Positions 15,962 through 25,421 of a DNA stretch of 64,000 bases are shown here, piece by piece (the first letter of the stretch is position 1; every line of letters starts with the position of its first letter). A program made the position numbers and the translations under genes. The notes beneath the pieces are model-generated. The model saw nothing but the letters and a program-made list of their open reading frames with translations. It did no database searches and was not told the origin of the DNA. Location: positions 1 to 64,000 of the forward strand of contig CAZDEO010000004.1 of assembly GCA_964504445.1 (NCBI GenBank). Reading direction: 5' to 3'. The stretch is from JACSRF01 sp964504445 (GTDB taxonomy: Bacteria; Chloroflexota; Anaerolineae; Promineifilales; Promineifilaceae).

Positions 15962-18900
15962 AGAATATTCCGTTTAGTTTGTTTGCTATTTTGGGCAGCG
16001 ATAGGCAGGTTGAAGGTGAAGGTGCTGCCAAGGCCAGGTGTGCTTTCTAGTTTAAGTGTTCCGCCGTGCATTTCGATGAGGCTGCTAACGATGGCGAGCC
16101 CGAGTCCGGTGCCGGGGATTTTTTGTACAAATTCGTGTTCGGCGCGGTAGAAGCGGTCGAAGATGCGTTCTTGGTCTTCGGGGCTGATACCGATGCCGGT
16201 ATCGGCGACGCTGATGTAGACGTAACGGCCGTTTTCTTTGGCGGTGAGACGGATTTCCCCATGCTCTGGCGTGTAGTTGAGGGCATTATCTAGCAGGTTG
16301 GTGAGGACCTGGGTGATACGCCGTCTGTCAATGTTGACCAGGGGTAATGTTGACGGGGCCTGGGTGTGTACGGTGATGGGTTTGCCTTCGTGCTGGATAC
16401 GGCCGTACAAATGTCCCTCAACAACCTGTTCCAACAAGAGCGAGATATCTACGGGGCGTAGATCGAGCTGGGTTTTCCCTGTTTCTATTCGCGAAATATC
16501 CAGTAAATCATTTACCAACATATGTAGCCGCTCGGCATTATTCTGAATGACCTTCAGATAACGCTGTTGCGCCTCACTCATCTGCCCCGCAGCGCCCATC
16601 AGCATCAAATCAACATAGCCTTTGATGGATGTCATGGGCGTACGCAACTCGTGGGATACTGTAGAGACAAATTCGCTCTTTAACCGATCTAGCTCTACCT
16701 CTTTTGTAATGTCGCGGAAGATAGATACCGTGCCAAAAAACTGTTTACCAGCCAAAACCGGTGAGAGGTGTACGCTTACCACCTTGTTTTCAAAACTCAA
16801 TTGCTCCGCGATGTAAGTCCATTGTTCAAGGTTGTGCGCATTTTGGCTCCAATTTTTAATTGTTTGCAACCAGGAATTGTCTTTTTGGCCATACAAGCCG
16901 AGAAACTCGTTGATAGATTTGCCTAACAGGGCTTCTTTGGGAATGCCAAGAATGGAGCTGGCCGGCAAGTTGGCTAACGTAATTTTATTGTACTGGTCTG
17001 CCACCACCACGCCATCGGCAATACTTTCCAAGATCGCCTGATTTTTTGCCGTCTCAATTTGTTCCAAATGGAGCGTCGCACCCAGGCGCTCAGCCTGATC
17101 GCGAATGAGTAAGTAGAGATTGGCATTGCTGATGGCGTTGGCTACTTGAATGGCGGCTGCTTCTACCAGTTCAAGCATTTGCATCGTGAAAGCATTTGGT
17201 CTGGTGTGAAAGAGCATGAGCAGCCCAATGACTTCTTCGCCTGTCATAAGCGGCACAGCCAGAACCGAACGATGCTCACTGCTGGTGGGTCGGTATACCC
17301 AGCGTGGGTCTTTGCGGGTGTCATGCACGATGACTGAAGAGCGGTTTTCGATCATCCACCCGGCCAGGCCTTCGTTGCGCATCATACCACTGGGGGAGCC
17401 TTGACTGGGAAGTTTTAAATCTGTTCCCAGGGCTGAGCGGAATAGCAGTTCCCCGGTTTCCTGATCGATGAGTAAAATGACGCCCTGGGTTGCTTGAACC
17501 ACTTCATTAACCAAGTGTAATGCCTGACTGAGTACGCGGTCATGGTCTAGGCTGGCTGACAGCTCTGAGGTGATGCGCAGCAGTAGTTTGACCCGGTTGC
17601 TTTCTTCATTGAGGGCTTGTGTGCGTTTGGCGACGCGGGTGTCGAGCTCGTCGTTTAATTGGCGTAGTTCTTCGAACAGTTGGGCGTTGCGTAAGGCAAT
17701 GGCTGTTTGCGCGCCAAAAATGGTGGCTCTGGCTACGTCTTTATCGCTAAATCTGTGGGGTGTTTGCTGGTCAATGAGGATGAGGACGCCAATTGCTTTG
17801 CCATCTTGTTCCAGGGGAACGCCTAAAGCGGCCTGGAGTGTTTCGCGTTGGGGCAGCTTGAAGCGAATGTTTGGGGTCTGGCGCAGATGATTGGCGTACA
17901 TTGCGGTACCGTTGTGCGCAATTTGGTTTACAAAATCGTCTTTATCGGCGTCTGTGATGACTTGTTTTTTGAACGCACTTTCGCCATGCCCTTTGGCTGC
18001 ACGGCCAATGAAGCGGCCCTCTTCGCGCAGCCAAATATAGGCGCCGTCAACGTTGAAGATACGCTGACTTTCGGTGCAAATGAGGTCAAGGACGGCTTCG
18101 AGGTCGAGGGCGAAGTTGATGGCCAGGGTTACGTTTCCTAAGGCATTGTAGAAGCGTTCTCTTTCAAAGGTTTCGGCAAAGATGAAGGCTGTTTCTAGTG
18201 CTTTGTTTGCCTGTTTGGTTATGGCTTGGAGCAGGGTAAGCTCGTTTGGGGCGGGGGGAGCGGGTTTGGTTACGGCCGTTAACCCAAAGGGAACTTCTGA
18301 AAGCACAAGGGGCAGCAAAATGGTCCAGTAAGATTCCCCTGGTTTCAACCATAGGGGTTTGGGCACAGACACATCCTTTTTTGCCGCTACAGGTACAATT
18401 GCCGGCTCCAACGTGGTTAGAACCTGCTTCATCGCTTGGTACTCTTCCAAGGGGAGGATCTTTCCCACAGGGAAGCTGTTTTCTGCAAGAGGTGCTTTAT
18501 CTTCTACGACTACCAGGCTGTTTGTGTCGGGTTGCCACTGGTAAATGGTGTAGTTTGCACTTTGGGATGCCTGCATGAGCTGCTCGCCAAGAGAGGAGAG
18601 AACGGTTTCTTTTTCTAGCAGGCTGGTGAATTTGTTGGTGGCGTTAAAGAGTACTTCCAGTTCGCGGCTGCGCAGGAGTGTTTCATCCACCAGCCTGGCG
18701 CTCTCAATGACGGAGGCTGCAAATTGTGCATAGAGTTCGATTATTTGTAGGGTGGATTGGTCGGGGCGACGGCCGTTCAGCGGCTGATCCAGGCCCAACA
18801 AACCAATCTTGTTTTGCTGTCGATCAAGCAGGGGCACTGCCAACACATCCCTTGGTTGCCAGGCTGTCGGATCCTCTGCTTCAATTCCCGCTCCTTGTAA

Positions 18901-19578
18901 CAAATTGCGGAAATACCTGCGGGACCAGAAGCTGTCTCCGGGCACAAAGTAACACAAACCCTGGCGAAACGCCTCGGCTTCTTGGCTTTGAAATAGCTGT
19001 TGCCACACAGAAGCCGGTAACAGATTGTCTCTTAGGAGGGCTTCCTCCTCGGGCGAAAATCCAGCCATGATAATTTTAGTTGCCTGGAAGTCCCTGTCAC
19101 GCAGGGTCAACACAACTCGTTTCCAACCACTCAGTTTCAGACTCTCAACGATCAGATGTAATTTTTGATCAAAGTCAGGCTCGCGGCTAATTTGGGCCAG
19201 CGAGGTCAACTGTGCCATAGTGGCTTTAGAGGTTAAAGATGAATTTGTGAATGTGTTAACTGTAATTTGCACGTAATCACCTGACTCATCTTGCCATGGA
19301 TGTGCCAGGAGTTTGATAGTGCCCGTGCCCTTGCAAGATGACAACACCATCTCCACAGGGGAATTAGAGTCCTGCAGAAGAAGGGTGCGCCAATTTTTAT
19401 GGGGGGCAATAACCTGGAAGAGGTTATTTAGTGAGGTAAAGGGGCCGGCAAATTGCAGAAGCTGTCGCGCTGCAGGGTTGCCATAAACGATATTTCCTGT
19501 GTAATCGGAAATTAATACCCCTTCACTTAAGTTATCTAGAACATTCCAGGTTAGGGCCGAGGTTAATTCTTTCTTCAT
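15958..19578 (-). CDS. PAS/GAF multi-sensor histidine kinase
   Basis: A soluble-looking 1206-aa kinase with no clear membrane segment. Domains in order: an N-terminal PAS (NLSEGVLISDYTGNIVYGN, about 15-100); four GAF-like domains (about 125-300, 310-470, 475-640, 665-840); a second PAS (ILESIADGVVVADQYNKIT, about 850-960); a HisKA dimerisation domain with VSHELRTPMTSIKGY (His near 975); and a HATPase with N-box NLLDNALNYTP, G1 VADTGIGIS and G2 GTGLGLAIV. It starts with ATG 19578, 80 bp after the GGDEF-like regulator, and is coupled to the CheY gene downstream. The many GAF domains imply sensing of small molecules or redox/light cofactors; the ligand is unknown. Confidence 0.93.
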   Translation of the reverse strand: MKKELTSALTWNVLDNLSEGVLISDYTGNIVYGNPAARQLLQFAGPFTSLNNLFQVIAPHKNWRTLLLQDSNSPVEMVLSSCKGTGTIKLLAHPWQDESGDYVQITVNTFTNSSLTSKATMAQLTSLAQISREPDFDQKLHLIVESLKLSGWKRVVLTLRDRDFQATKIIMAGFSPEEEALLRDNLLPASVWQQLFQSQEAEAFRQGLCYFVPGDSFWSRRYFRNLLQGAGIEAEDPTAWQPRDVLAVPLLDRQQNKIGLLGLDQPLNGRRPDQSTLQIIELYAQFAASVIESARLVDETLLRSRELEVLFNATNKFTSLLEKETVLSSLGEQLMQASQSANYTIYQWQPDTNSLVVVEDKAPLAENSFPVGKILPLEEYQAMKQVLTTLEPAIVPVAAKKDVSVPKPLWLKPGESYWTILLPLVLSEVPFGLTAVTKPAPPAPNELTLLQAITKQANKALETAFIFAETFERERFYNALGNVTLAINFALDLEAVLDLICTESQRIFNVDGAYIWLREEGRFIGRAAKGHGESAFKKQVITDADKDDFVNQIAHNGTAMYANHLRQTPNIRFKLPQRETLQAALGVPLEQDGKAIGVLILIDQQTPHRFSDKDVARATIFGAQTAIALRNAQLFEELRQLNDELDTRVAKRTQALNEESNRVKLLLRITSELSASLDHDRVLSQALHLVNEVVQATQGVILLIDQETGELLFRSALGTDLKLPSQGSPSGMMRNEGLAGWMIENRSSVIVHDTRKDPRWVYRPTSSEHRSVLAVPLMTGEEVIGLLMLFHTRPNAFTMQMLELVEAAAIQVANAISNANLYLLIRDQAERLGATLHLEQIETAKNQAILESIADGVVVADQYNKITLANLPASSILGIPKEALLGKSINEFLGLYGQKDNSWLQTIKNWSQNAHNLEQWTYIAEQLSFENKVVSVHLSPVLAGKQFFGTVSIFRDITKEVELDRLKSEFVSTVSHELRTPMTSIKGYVDLMLMGAAGQMSEAQQRYLKVIQNNAERLHMLVNDLLDISRIETGKTQLDLRPVDISLLLEQVVEGHLYGRIQHEGKPITVHTQAPSTLPLVNIDRRRITQVLTNLLDNALNYTPEHGEIRLTAKENGRYVYISVADTGIGISPEDQERIFDRFYRAEHEFVQKIPGTGLGLAIVSSLIEMHGGTLKLESTPGLGSTFTFNLPIAAQNSKQTKRNIL

Positions 19579-19658
19579 GTTGGTTTTTAACCTCAGCTTT
19601 TACTAACATTCAATTTCGTAAAATGCTGTTACCAATACACACCAATAAATGATCGAGT

Positions 19659-20543
19659 CTAGTTGCTGATTTGATCGAGACGGCGAAGTTCAGCGGCCGT
19701 TTCGGTGATTTCGCGAATGTCTGTAAACCGCTGAGTTTGATCGGAGACAACGCCAATCGAAAGACGCATTAGGGGGCTCAAAGAGCCATCAGGCAGTTCA
19801 ATGCCCCCTTGTTCCCGATGGATAAAATTGTAATGGGATTGTATGCCTTCATTAAAACGCTGGCGTAAAGTTTCTACTATGGTTGGGACATCGGCTGTTT
19901 TGGTGATGACGATGAATGTGTCGTTACTGGCATGGCCAATAAAGTCATCCAGAGTCCCTTTTTCATCAATTACTTCGTTAAGAATCATTGCCGCGAAACG
20001 AAGCACTTCGTCTCCGGCGACGAAGCCATATTCATCATTGAAGGGGGCCATATTTTCTATGCCCAACAAAATAAGGGACCAATCTTTACTGCGCATTAAA
20101 TCTCGTAGCTGGTCTTCAATTAACCGTCCGCTGGGAAGACCTGTTTTAGGATCGGTCATATTGAGGCGTTGATGGGTTCGAATGGCCGTTCTTACCCGCA
20201 GCTTCAATTCTTCGATGTCAAACGGTTTGGTAATGTAGTCATCAGCGCCCAATTCCAAACCCGCTATGCGATCGCTGCGTTCATCCCGCTGTGTGAGAAA
20301 AATGATAGGGATGTGGCTTGTCCGGGTCGTGGTACGTAGTTCGCTACAAACGGCATACCCATCCATGTCTGGCAGCATGATATCTAAAACAATCAGGTCG
20401 GGGAGCTGTTTTCGGCATTGTTCGAGGGCGTCTCCTCCCCTGGCTGCGACTTCTACCTGGTAGCCTTGCCCAGTAAAGAAAATGCGCAGCATGTTTGAGA
20501 TATCGAAATCATCTTCTACAACTAAAATTCGGCCATTACTCAT
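19659..20543 (-). CDS. Response regulator with degenerate GGDEF domain
   Basis: A receiver domain (residues 1-120; acidic EDD, phospho-Asp 54 in IVLDIMLPDMDGY, Lys in ITKPFDIEE) is followed by a GGDEF-fold domain beginning at DPKTGLPSGRLIEDQL. The active-site signature that should read GGDEF is GHASNDTF near residue 205, so cyclic-di-GMP synthesis is unlikely. Family precedent suggests that such domains bind nucleotide or partners. It overlaps the acyl-reductase-like gene by 4 bp, tying phospho-signalling to that enzyme. Confidence 0.9.
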   Translation of the reverse strand: MSNGRILVVEDDFDISNMLRIFFTGQGYQVEVAARGGDALEQCRKQLPDLIVLDIMLPDMDGYAVCSELRTTTRTSHIPIIFLTQRDERSDRIAGLELGADDYITKPFDIEELKLRVRTAIRTHQRLNMTDPKTGLPSGRLIEDQLRDLMRSKDWSLILLGIENMAPFNDEYGFVAGDEVLRFAAMILNEVIDEKGTLDDFIGHASNDTFIVITKTADVPTIVETLRQRFNEGIQSHYNFIHREQGGIELPDGSLSPLMRLSIGVVSDQTQRFTDIREITETAAELRRLDQISN

Positions 20544-21703
20544 GAGCTTCTCCCTTTGCTTTTTACAAGGGTACTGGGTTTATAGGTGCGAGGTTGTGAA
20601 TTTGTTGTTGATGTTGCTGGTGGTAAGTCTTTTTGTCCATAGGTACGAACTCTGGCAATGTCATCAGCACTTACGGCTTTTTCAAAGCTGCGGAACCCAC
20701 CTAACTTAAAACCATGTTTGCGAGCGATTTTATCAATTGTCAAGACTTGTGACAATTTTATGTCTTTGCCTAAGGTGTAGGATTCGTATCGTTGTTCAAG
20801 AGCCAGAGCCATGGTTTCGGCCATGCAGGCGAAAGCCATTTTAGGTGGAAAACCGAAATCAAAACCAAAGTTTACCGGTCCTGGTACTTGCACCATGCCC
20901 CCTTCAATGACGAGTACGTCTGGACGTTGTGCGGCCACAAGTTTGGAGACGTCCCTGGGGCGAGCAACGTCGCAGACGATGGCTCCCTGCCGCAGATGGT
21001 GAGGTTCGATAACTGTGTCCACAGCACTGGTCACAGAAATGATGAGGTGTGCCTGTGCCAGTGGGTCAATGTTTTGGGCAACGGTTATTTGTGGGTTGGC
21101 GTTGTGCTGGATGAGTTGGCGCAGTTTGAGGAGCTTGCTTTCTTGTTTTCCAATCAGAATTAAGTGGTGGCACTCGGGAGCGAGCATTTGAGCGCAGACG
21201 GATCCGATGGAGCCGGTTGCGCCCATGATGGCTATGGTGCTTTGCCGCAGGGATCTGTTTAGTTGGCGACTTGCTTCTTGAATGGCCTGTACGGCAATTG
21301 CTACGGTGTAACTATCTCCTGTGGTGACGGGTATGTTGAGATGATTGGCAATGGTGATCCCACCGTCGCCAACAACTGAGGTGAAGGCCCCTAAACCGAG
21401 AATTTTGGCGCCAAGTTTTTCAGCTAAACGCCCGGTTTGAATGACTTTTTTGTAGACAACGGAGGGCGGGAGGCGCATCATTCGTGTGGGGGTTAGGGGG
21501 CAGGCGATAAACCATCCTTGCAGGGAACGGCCGTTCCCCTCTGAACGCACACCAGAGATTTCCGATATAAAAACAGGGGGAAAAAAGAGGGATAAAAAGT
21601 CAATTAACCAGACAGGAAGCCTGCCTAAAGTGGGATATTTACGGCCAACATCACGCTTGGGGTCAATAGGATGAATGATAAAGGCAAAATTATCCTCAGG
21701 CAT
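20540..21703 (-). CDS. Long-chain acyl-ACP reductase-like oxidoreductase
   Basis: A 387-aa protein with the layout of cyanobacterial acyl-ACP reductase (AAR), which makes fatty aldehydes from acyl-ACP. Visible features: LGLGAFTSVVGDGG and TTGDSYTVAIAVQAI in the N-terminal domain; the NADP motif IMGATGSIGSV in a central Rossmann domain; CDVARPRDVS; EGGMVQVPG; and FACMAETMALALE, in which Cys 293 lines up with the cysteine essential in Synechococcus AAR (FACFAEA). The basic C-terminal tail is specific to this protein. No aldehyde-deformylating oxygenase is next to it, so the aldehyde, if made, has another fate. Assignment is by pattern reading; distant shikimate-dehydrogenase-like enzymes are the alternative. 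Confidence 0.72.
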   Translation of the reverse strand: MPEDNFAFIIHPIDPKRDVGRKYPTLGRLPVWLIDFLSLFFPPVFISEISGVRSEGNGRSLQGWFIACPLTPTRMMRLPPSVVYKKVIQTGRLAEKLGAKILGLGAFTSVVGDGGITIANHLNIPVTTGDSYTVAIAVQAIQEASRQLNRSLRQSTIAIMGATGSIGSVCAQMLAPECHHLILIGKQESKLLKLRQLIQHNANPQITVAQNIDPLAQAHLIISVTSAVDTVIEPHHLRQGAIVCDVARPRDVSKLVAAQRPDVLVIEGGMVQVPGPVNFGFDFGFPPKMAFACMAETMALALEQRYESYTLGKDIKLSQVLTIDKIARKHGFKLGGFRSFEKAVSADDIARVRTYGQKDLPPATSTTNSQPRTYKPSTLVKSKGRSS

Positions 21704-21723
21704 TACATTTAGCTCGACGTTTA

Positions 21724-23055
21724 CTAAGGAGATGGTTTGGTTCGAGGATACAGTCGCGGGTAAGGATAACGCTCACGATGGGCATGGTGATCGCTTTCTT
21801 CAAAATAAACATTTTTTGTGATGTGTTGGCGCTCATTGGTCGCCAGCAAAACAACATCAGATTCGATTGTGCGTGCCGGGTAAATGATCAAACCCGAACT
21901 CAAGCGGCAATGATGTCCAACACAACCGCCTAAAATGAGCAAATTCGTTTCCTCCAAAGTTCCTTCTGGCCCAATTGTTTTCAGGGGGCTGCCGCCTACG
22001 GCACTGGCTGTCACACTGAGACGGTCAGCTTCCATGCTACCGCTTAATACGTTGAAATCGGTAAATGTTGTTCCTGCTCCAATAAACGAATCCCGGCCAA
22101 TGACACATAATTGCAGGCAGGTATTTTGCGCCACCATAGTATTTTCCATCATGGTCGTCATAAACAGCGCTGCGCGAAAGGGTAAAAAGCACCCATCGCT
22201 AATTACGCTCAACATTAATTGGCACCCCTGGGAGATATTTACGTTGTTGCCAATAATACAATTATCAATTACTGCACCAGCGCCGATGGTGACATTATCC
22301 CCGATTGTTGTTGGGCCATGAATAACAGCTGAGGGATCGATGGACACATTGCGGCCAATATGCACCATTTCTGAACAGGCCAAAACCTGACGTTGTTCTA
22401 GTACGGCCGTAAAAAGAATCTTCAGCTTATAGCGCCAATCCTCATTGATACGATCTTCATACTTTGCTCCACGCGCAAACACCCCAAAAAGAATATCAGC
22501 GACAAACAAATGCACCCAATTTTGAATAACCACAAAAGCCTTCTTGGGCAACTGATAAACAAGATCACCCACTTCCGTGGCCATATAAGGTGGAACATGA
22601 TAATAACCACGTTCCCGGGCTTCCGTATCAACAATTAACGGCTCCGCAATCACGCTTTGGGAGACACCTTTCGGCAAATACCACATATCAACCAAAAAAA
22701 GCTCCCCCTGTGCAAACAAAGAAGTGGCTAGCGGCTTCACATGTTGCGCAATAGCCGGATCATCTTGCCGAAAAGCCAAACGCACAGGTTTCCCCAATAC
22801 CTGCCCCCGTTCAATAAACTCATCTACCAACTCTTTGTTAAAGAATAAATTATCCCGGTGAACCAAACATTCCACCGGCTCATTTTCAATAGATTGAGCA
22901 AACTGCCAGTTCGGATACTCTCGCTCTTCACTCGTGTGATCAGCAAGAATGTCACGCTGCCATAGCCACAAGGGTTTATTTTGCACTCGCAGATCCCTGG
23001 CAGGTTCATTAAATGGCGTGATATGAGCAGTTTCAGTAAGTATAATGCGACGCAT
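21724..23055 (-). CDS. Left-handed beta-helix protein with GlmU-like N-terminus
   Basis: A 443-aa protein. The C-terminal half has hexapeptide repeats of the left-handed beta-helix (VHIGRNVSIDPSAVIHG, TTIGDNVTIGAGAVIDN, CIIGNNVNISQGC), as in acyltransferases and GlmU. The N-terminus (ILTETAHITPFNEPARDLRV) resembles the start of the archaeal/Bacteroidetes-type GlmU nucleotidyltransferase domain, but I do not see a clear nucleotide-binding loop, so that half may be non-catalytic. It lies 15 bp after the V4R gene and 20 bp before the acyl-reductase-like gene. Acyl or sugar transfer is possible; the substrate is unknown. Confidence 0.7.
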   Translation of the reverse strand: MRRIILTETAHITPFNEPARDLRVQNKPLWLWQRDILADHTSEEREYPNWQFAQSIENEPVECLVHRDNLFFNKELVDEFIERGQVLGKPVRLAFRQDDPAIAQHVKPLATSLFAQGELFLVDMWYLPKGVSQSVIAEPLIVDTEARERGYYHVPPYMATEVGDLVYQLPKKAFVVIQNWVHLFVADILFGVFARGAKYEDRINEDWRYKLKILFTAVLEQRQVLACSEMVHIGRNVSIDPSAVIHGPTTIGDNVTIGAGAVIDNCIIGNNVNISQGCQLMLSVISDGCFLPFRAALFMTTMMENTMVAQNTCLQLCVIGRDSFIGAGTTFTDFNVLSGSMEADRLSVTASAVGGSPLKTIGPEGTLEETNLLILGGCVGHHCRLSSGLIIYPARTIESDVVLLATNERQHITKNVYFEESDHHAHRERYPYPRLYPRTKPSP

Positions 23056-23070
23056 AATTAACTAGAAAAG

Positions 23071-23715
23071 TTAGGCGACAGGATTCTTGGAAATAGTAAT
23101 TGTGCAGCTCTCATCTCCACAAGCAATACAACTTACCTCTTCCACATGAAACCTTTTCCCACGGCTAACCCAATCCAGGCTTTGTTCCAGCAAGCCCACA
23201 GCTAAATGACAGCACGGGTTTTCCGTAGAGCGTTGCCAACACATGGGGCATTGTTCAATTATCCACAAATAACCACGGTGGTCCTCCCCCAAGCGCACGC
23301 GCTGATCTGTAAACTTGTTGAACGTTTCCGCAAATACTTCAAGACCAATTTTCAACTTCATCCCTAGGGGCAAAATACGACTTGCAAGATCCGTAATGCC
23401 CAAAACAGGCGCAAACTCTTTCAAGGCATATTTCCACGTTTCACGACCAGCTCTTAACGCCAAACCGCGACCACCCCGTTCCCCAAACATACTGTCCAAC
23501 GTTTGCTGAATGACGCTAACCTCATGAAATGTAAAATTTTGCACCAAGTTGTTGGGGGGATAATTGTTAACCAGATAATGAAGCTGAGCAAGATGAAGAA
23601 CAGCATTTACCCCGTGACGTCCCATAATTTCTTCCATAGCCGTCAAAATGATACGCCCCATTTTATTAGGGTAGTAGAAATTAAGGTCCTGGGTTGCTAC
23701 TATAAACTCATTCAC
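23071..23715 (-). CDS. V4R-domain protein
   Basis: A 214-aa protein with a C-terminal V4R (4-vinyl reductase) domain, a small-molecule binding fold found in BchJ-type proteins, the XylR/DmpR sensor domain and TRAPP subunits. The Cys set typical of the domain is visible: CPMCW, CCHLAVG, and near the end EEVSCIACGDESC. The start is GTG 23715, 3 bp after the preceding alpha/beta hydrolase stop. No DNA-binding or enzymatic domain is fused, so it may be a ligand-binding sensor or carrier for the neighbouring enzymes. Confidence 0.82.
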   Translation of the reverse strand: MNEFIVATQDLNFYYPNKMGRIILTAMEEIMGRHGVNAVLHLAQLHYLVNNYPPNNLVQNFTFHEVSVIQQTLDSMFGERGGRGLALRAGRETWKYALKEFAPVLGITDLASRILPLGMKLKIGLEVFAETFNKFTDQRVRLGEDHRGYLWIIEQCPMCWQRSTENPCCHLAVGLLEQSLDWVSRGKRFHVEEVSCIACGDESCTITISKNPVA

Positions 23716-23718
23716 GCT

Positions 23719-24540
23719 TTAATCTTGTTTTTGGTTTTCATAAGGGGCATTTTTCAGGAAAAGATCCAAAGAACTCATGAAAGTATTTGGTTCATCAATC
23801 ATTGGGAAGTGTCGCGAATGTTCCATCATAGTAACGTGATGGTTACTAATTCCCGCACACAATAACTTTGCATTACTTGGAGAGACAATATTATCCTTTG
23901 TGCCGTAAATGCCCATCGTAGGAATATTTAAAGAAGGAAGGTCTGCGCGCAAATCTGTTTCTCGCAAGTCCCCAATACTGCGAAAAAATGACTCAATGGT
24001 TGTGCGCTGTACATCTCGAAATATCATGCTACGCACTTTCTTGGAATCACGAGCCAACAAAATGCGCATAATTGTGTTTAAGACAAGGGGATAGCGCCAA
24101 ACCAATTTTGCAATGGATCCATAGCCAGCAAGTTGCAGAAATGGATTCAGCGAGCGACCCACCACCGGGGAACCCACAACCGCAACTTTGCTAACACGCT
24201 CAGGATAGGTTAGGGCCATTTGTAAAGCAACGGTACCCCCCATGGAATGACCAAACACCGGCGTCTCCTGAATCCCCAACGTTTCCATGAATTGGTGCAC
24301 CATTTCCACATAACTGGCAATTTGGAAAGAAGATGTCGAAGCGCGGGAGCCTGTGGCGGAATCTCCAAACCCCCAGAAATCTAGAGCATATACACGATAT
24401 GCTCCTGTTTTTGCCAGAGCAATCATAGAATCGCGCCACACGTCCCATGAATTGATCCAGCCATGCAGCAAAACAACAGGCTGTCCACGCCCTATGGATT
24501 CATAATGTAGAATACCCTGTTGTGTAACAATTGAACTCAC
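23719..24540 (-). CDS. Alpha/beta hydrolase
   Basis: Alpha/beta hydrolase of 273 aa with an intact triad: nucleophile Ser 99 in FGHSMGGTVAL, the acidic residue in YGTKDNIVSP and His in HSRHFPM. HGWINSWDVW gives the oxyanion loop. It is clearly related to the gene at 14789-15574, so the operon is bracketed by an active and an inactive-looking paralogue. First gene of the tight eight-gene run; the upstream gap to the GTPase gene is 215 bp. An esterase or lipase-like role on a lipid product is a guess from context. Confidence 0.9.
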   Translation of the reverse strand: MSSIVTQQGILHYESIGRGQPVVLLHGWINSWDVWRDSMIALAKTGAYRVYALDFWGFGDSATGSRASTSSFQIASYVEMVHQFMETLGIQETPVFGHSMGGTVALQMALTYPERVSKVAVVGSPVVGRSLNPFLQLAGYGSIAKLVWRYPLVLNTIMRILLARDSKKVRSMIFRDVQRTTIESFFRSIGDLRETDLRADLPSLNIPTMGIYGTKDNIVSPSNAKLLCAGISNHHVTMMEHSRHFPMIDEPNTFMSSLDLFLKNAPYENQKQD

Positions 24541-24755
24541 ACTAACCTCAAGGCCGCTTACAGAAAACCTGTAGCAACATTAATTGTTACCTCTTGCAGA
24601 AAGCTTTTGGATCCGCTTTCGTTGATTGGGGCCTTCTATTACGAATACAAGATGGTCACAATCAGGCTAGTTGCCTAGAGTATAGTAGCATTGGCCCTGA
24701 AATGAGGCTGTGAAAAGCTGGTTAAGGAGAAGTAAACAGCCCGTAAACACCGAAG

Positions 24756-25295
24756 CTAAGCGCTTTCTGCATCCAATTGCTCAAGGATAGAGTAGAGTAG
24801 CTCGAGCAATACGTTTTTAACACTCTCTTTTTCAACAGCTACACAGGGCAATATTTTGACATCTGAACGCAGGCGCAAAATGATGCGCAGATCTTCGGGA
24901 TCCCAGGCATCTTCTTGATCTTGCTTGTTGGCAGCAACCACGTAAGGTGTCGCTGCGTAGCTTTCGAAAGTTTCAAGGATGCGTTTTGCTTCGCGAAATG
25001 TTTCTGGTTTGGTGCTATCTACCATAACCACAAAACCTAACATACCTTGGGATAAAATATCCCACATAAAATCGAATCGTCGCTGCCCAGGGGTACCAAA
25101 TAGGTAAAGAACCAGGTCTTCATCTACTGTGATCCGTCCAAAATCCATGGCAACGGTTGTGCTTTCTTTGATTTTTTCGGCGCTACTGGAAATTTTGCGT
25201 TCAGTGGAGACAACATCAATTTCGCTGATTGTGCCAATGAATTCTGTCTTCCCCGATGAAAAAGGGCCAGTTATCACCATCTTAACAGCTTGCAT
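24756..25295 (-). CDS. Small Arf/MglA-like GTPase (COG2229 type)
   Basis: A 179-aa small GTPase. The P-loop GPFSSGKT is at residues 10-17, the G3 motif reads FGTPGQRRFDFMW with Gln in the usual place, and G4 is ANKQD. There is no transmembrane or lipidation signal. This prokaryotic group often sits beside roadblock/LC7 or DUF4388 proteins and works as a polarity or signalling switch; here DUF4388 is directly upstream. No roadblock-type GAP is visible in the cluster. Confidence 0.88.
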   Translation of the reverse strand: MQAVKMVITGPFSSGKTEFIGTISEIDVVSTERKISSSAEKIKESTTVAMDFGRITVDEDLVLYLFGTPGQRRFDFMWDILSQGMLGFVVMVDSTKPETFREAKRILETFESYAATPYVVAANKQDQEDAWDPEDLRIILRLRSDVKILPCVAVEKESVKNVLLELLYSILEQLDAESA

Positions 25296-25421
25296 AAAAT
25301 ATACCTTCGATAATAAATGGAAAAACGCTTATGTGTGGCTATTTACTTTTGAAACGTCAGTTGTTTTTTGACGCAGATGACCAAAGAAATAATCTGCGAA
25401 TGAGCAAACTGAGTTGTGGTT

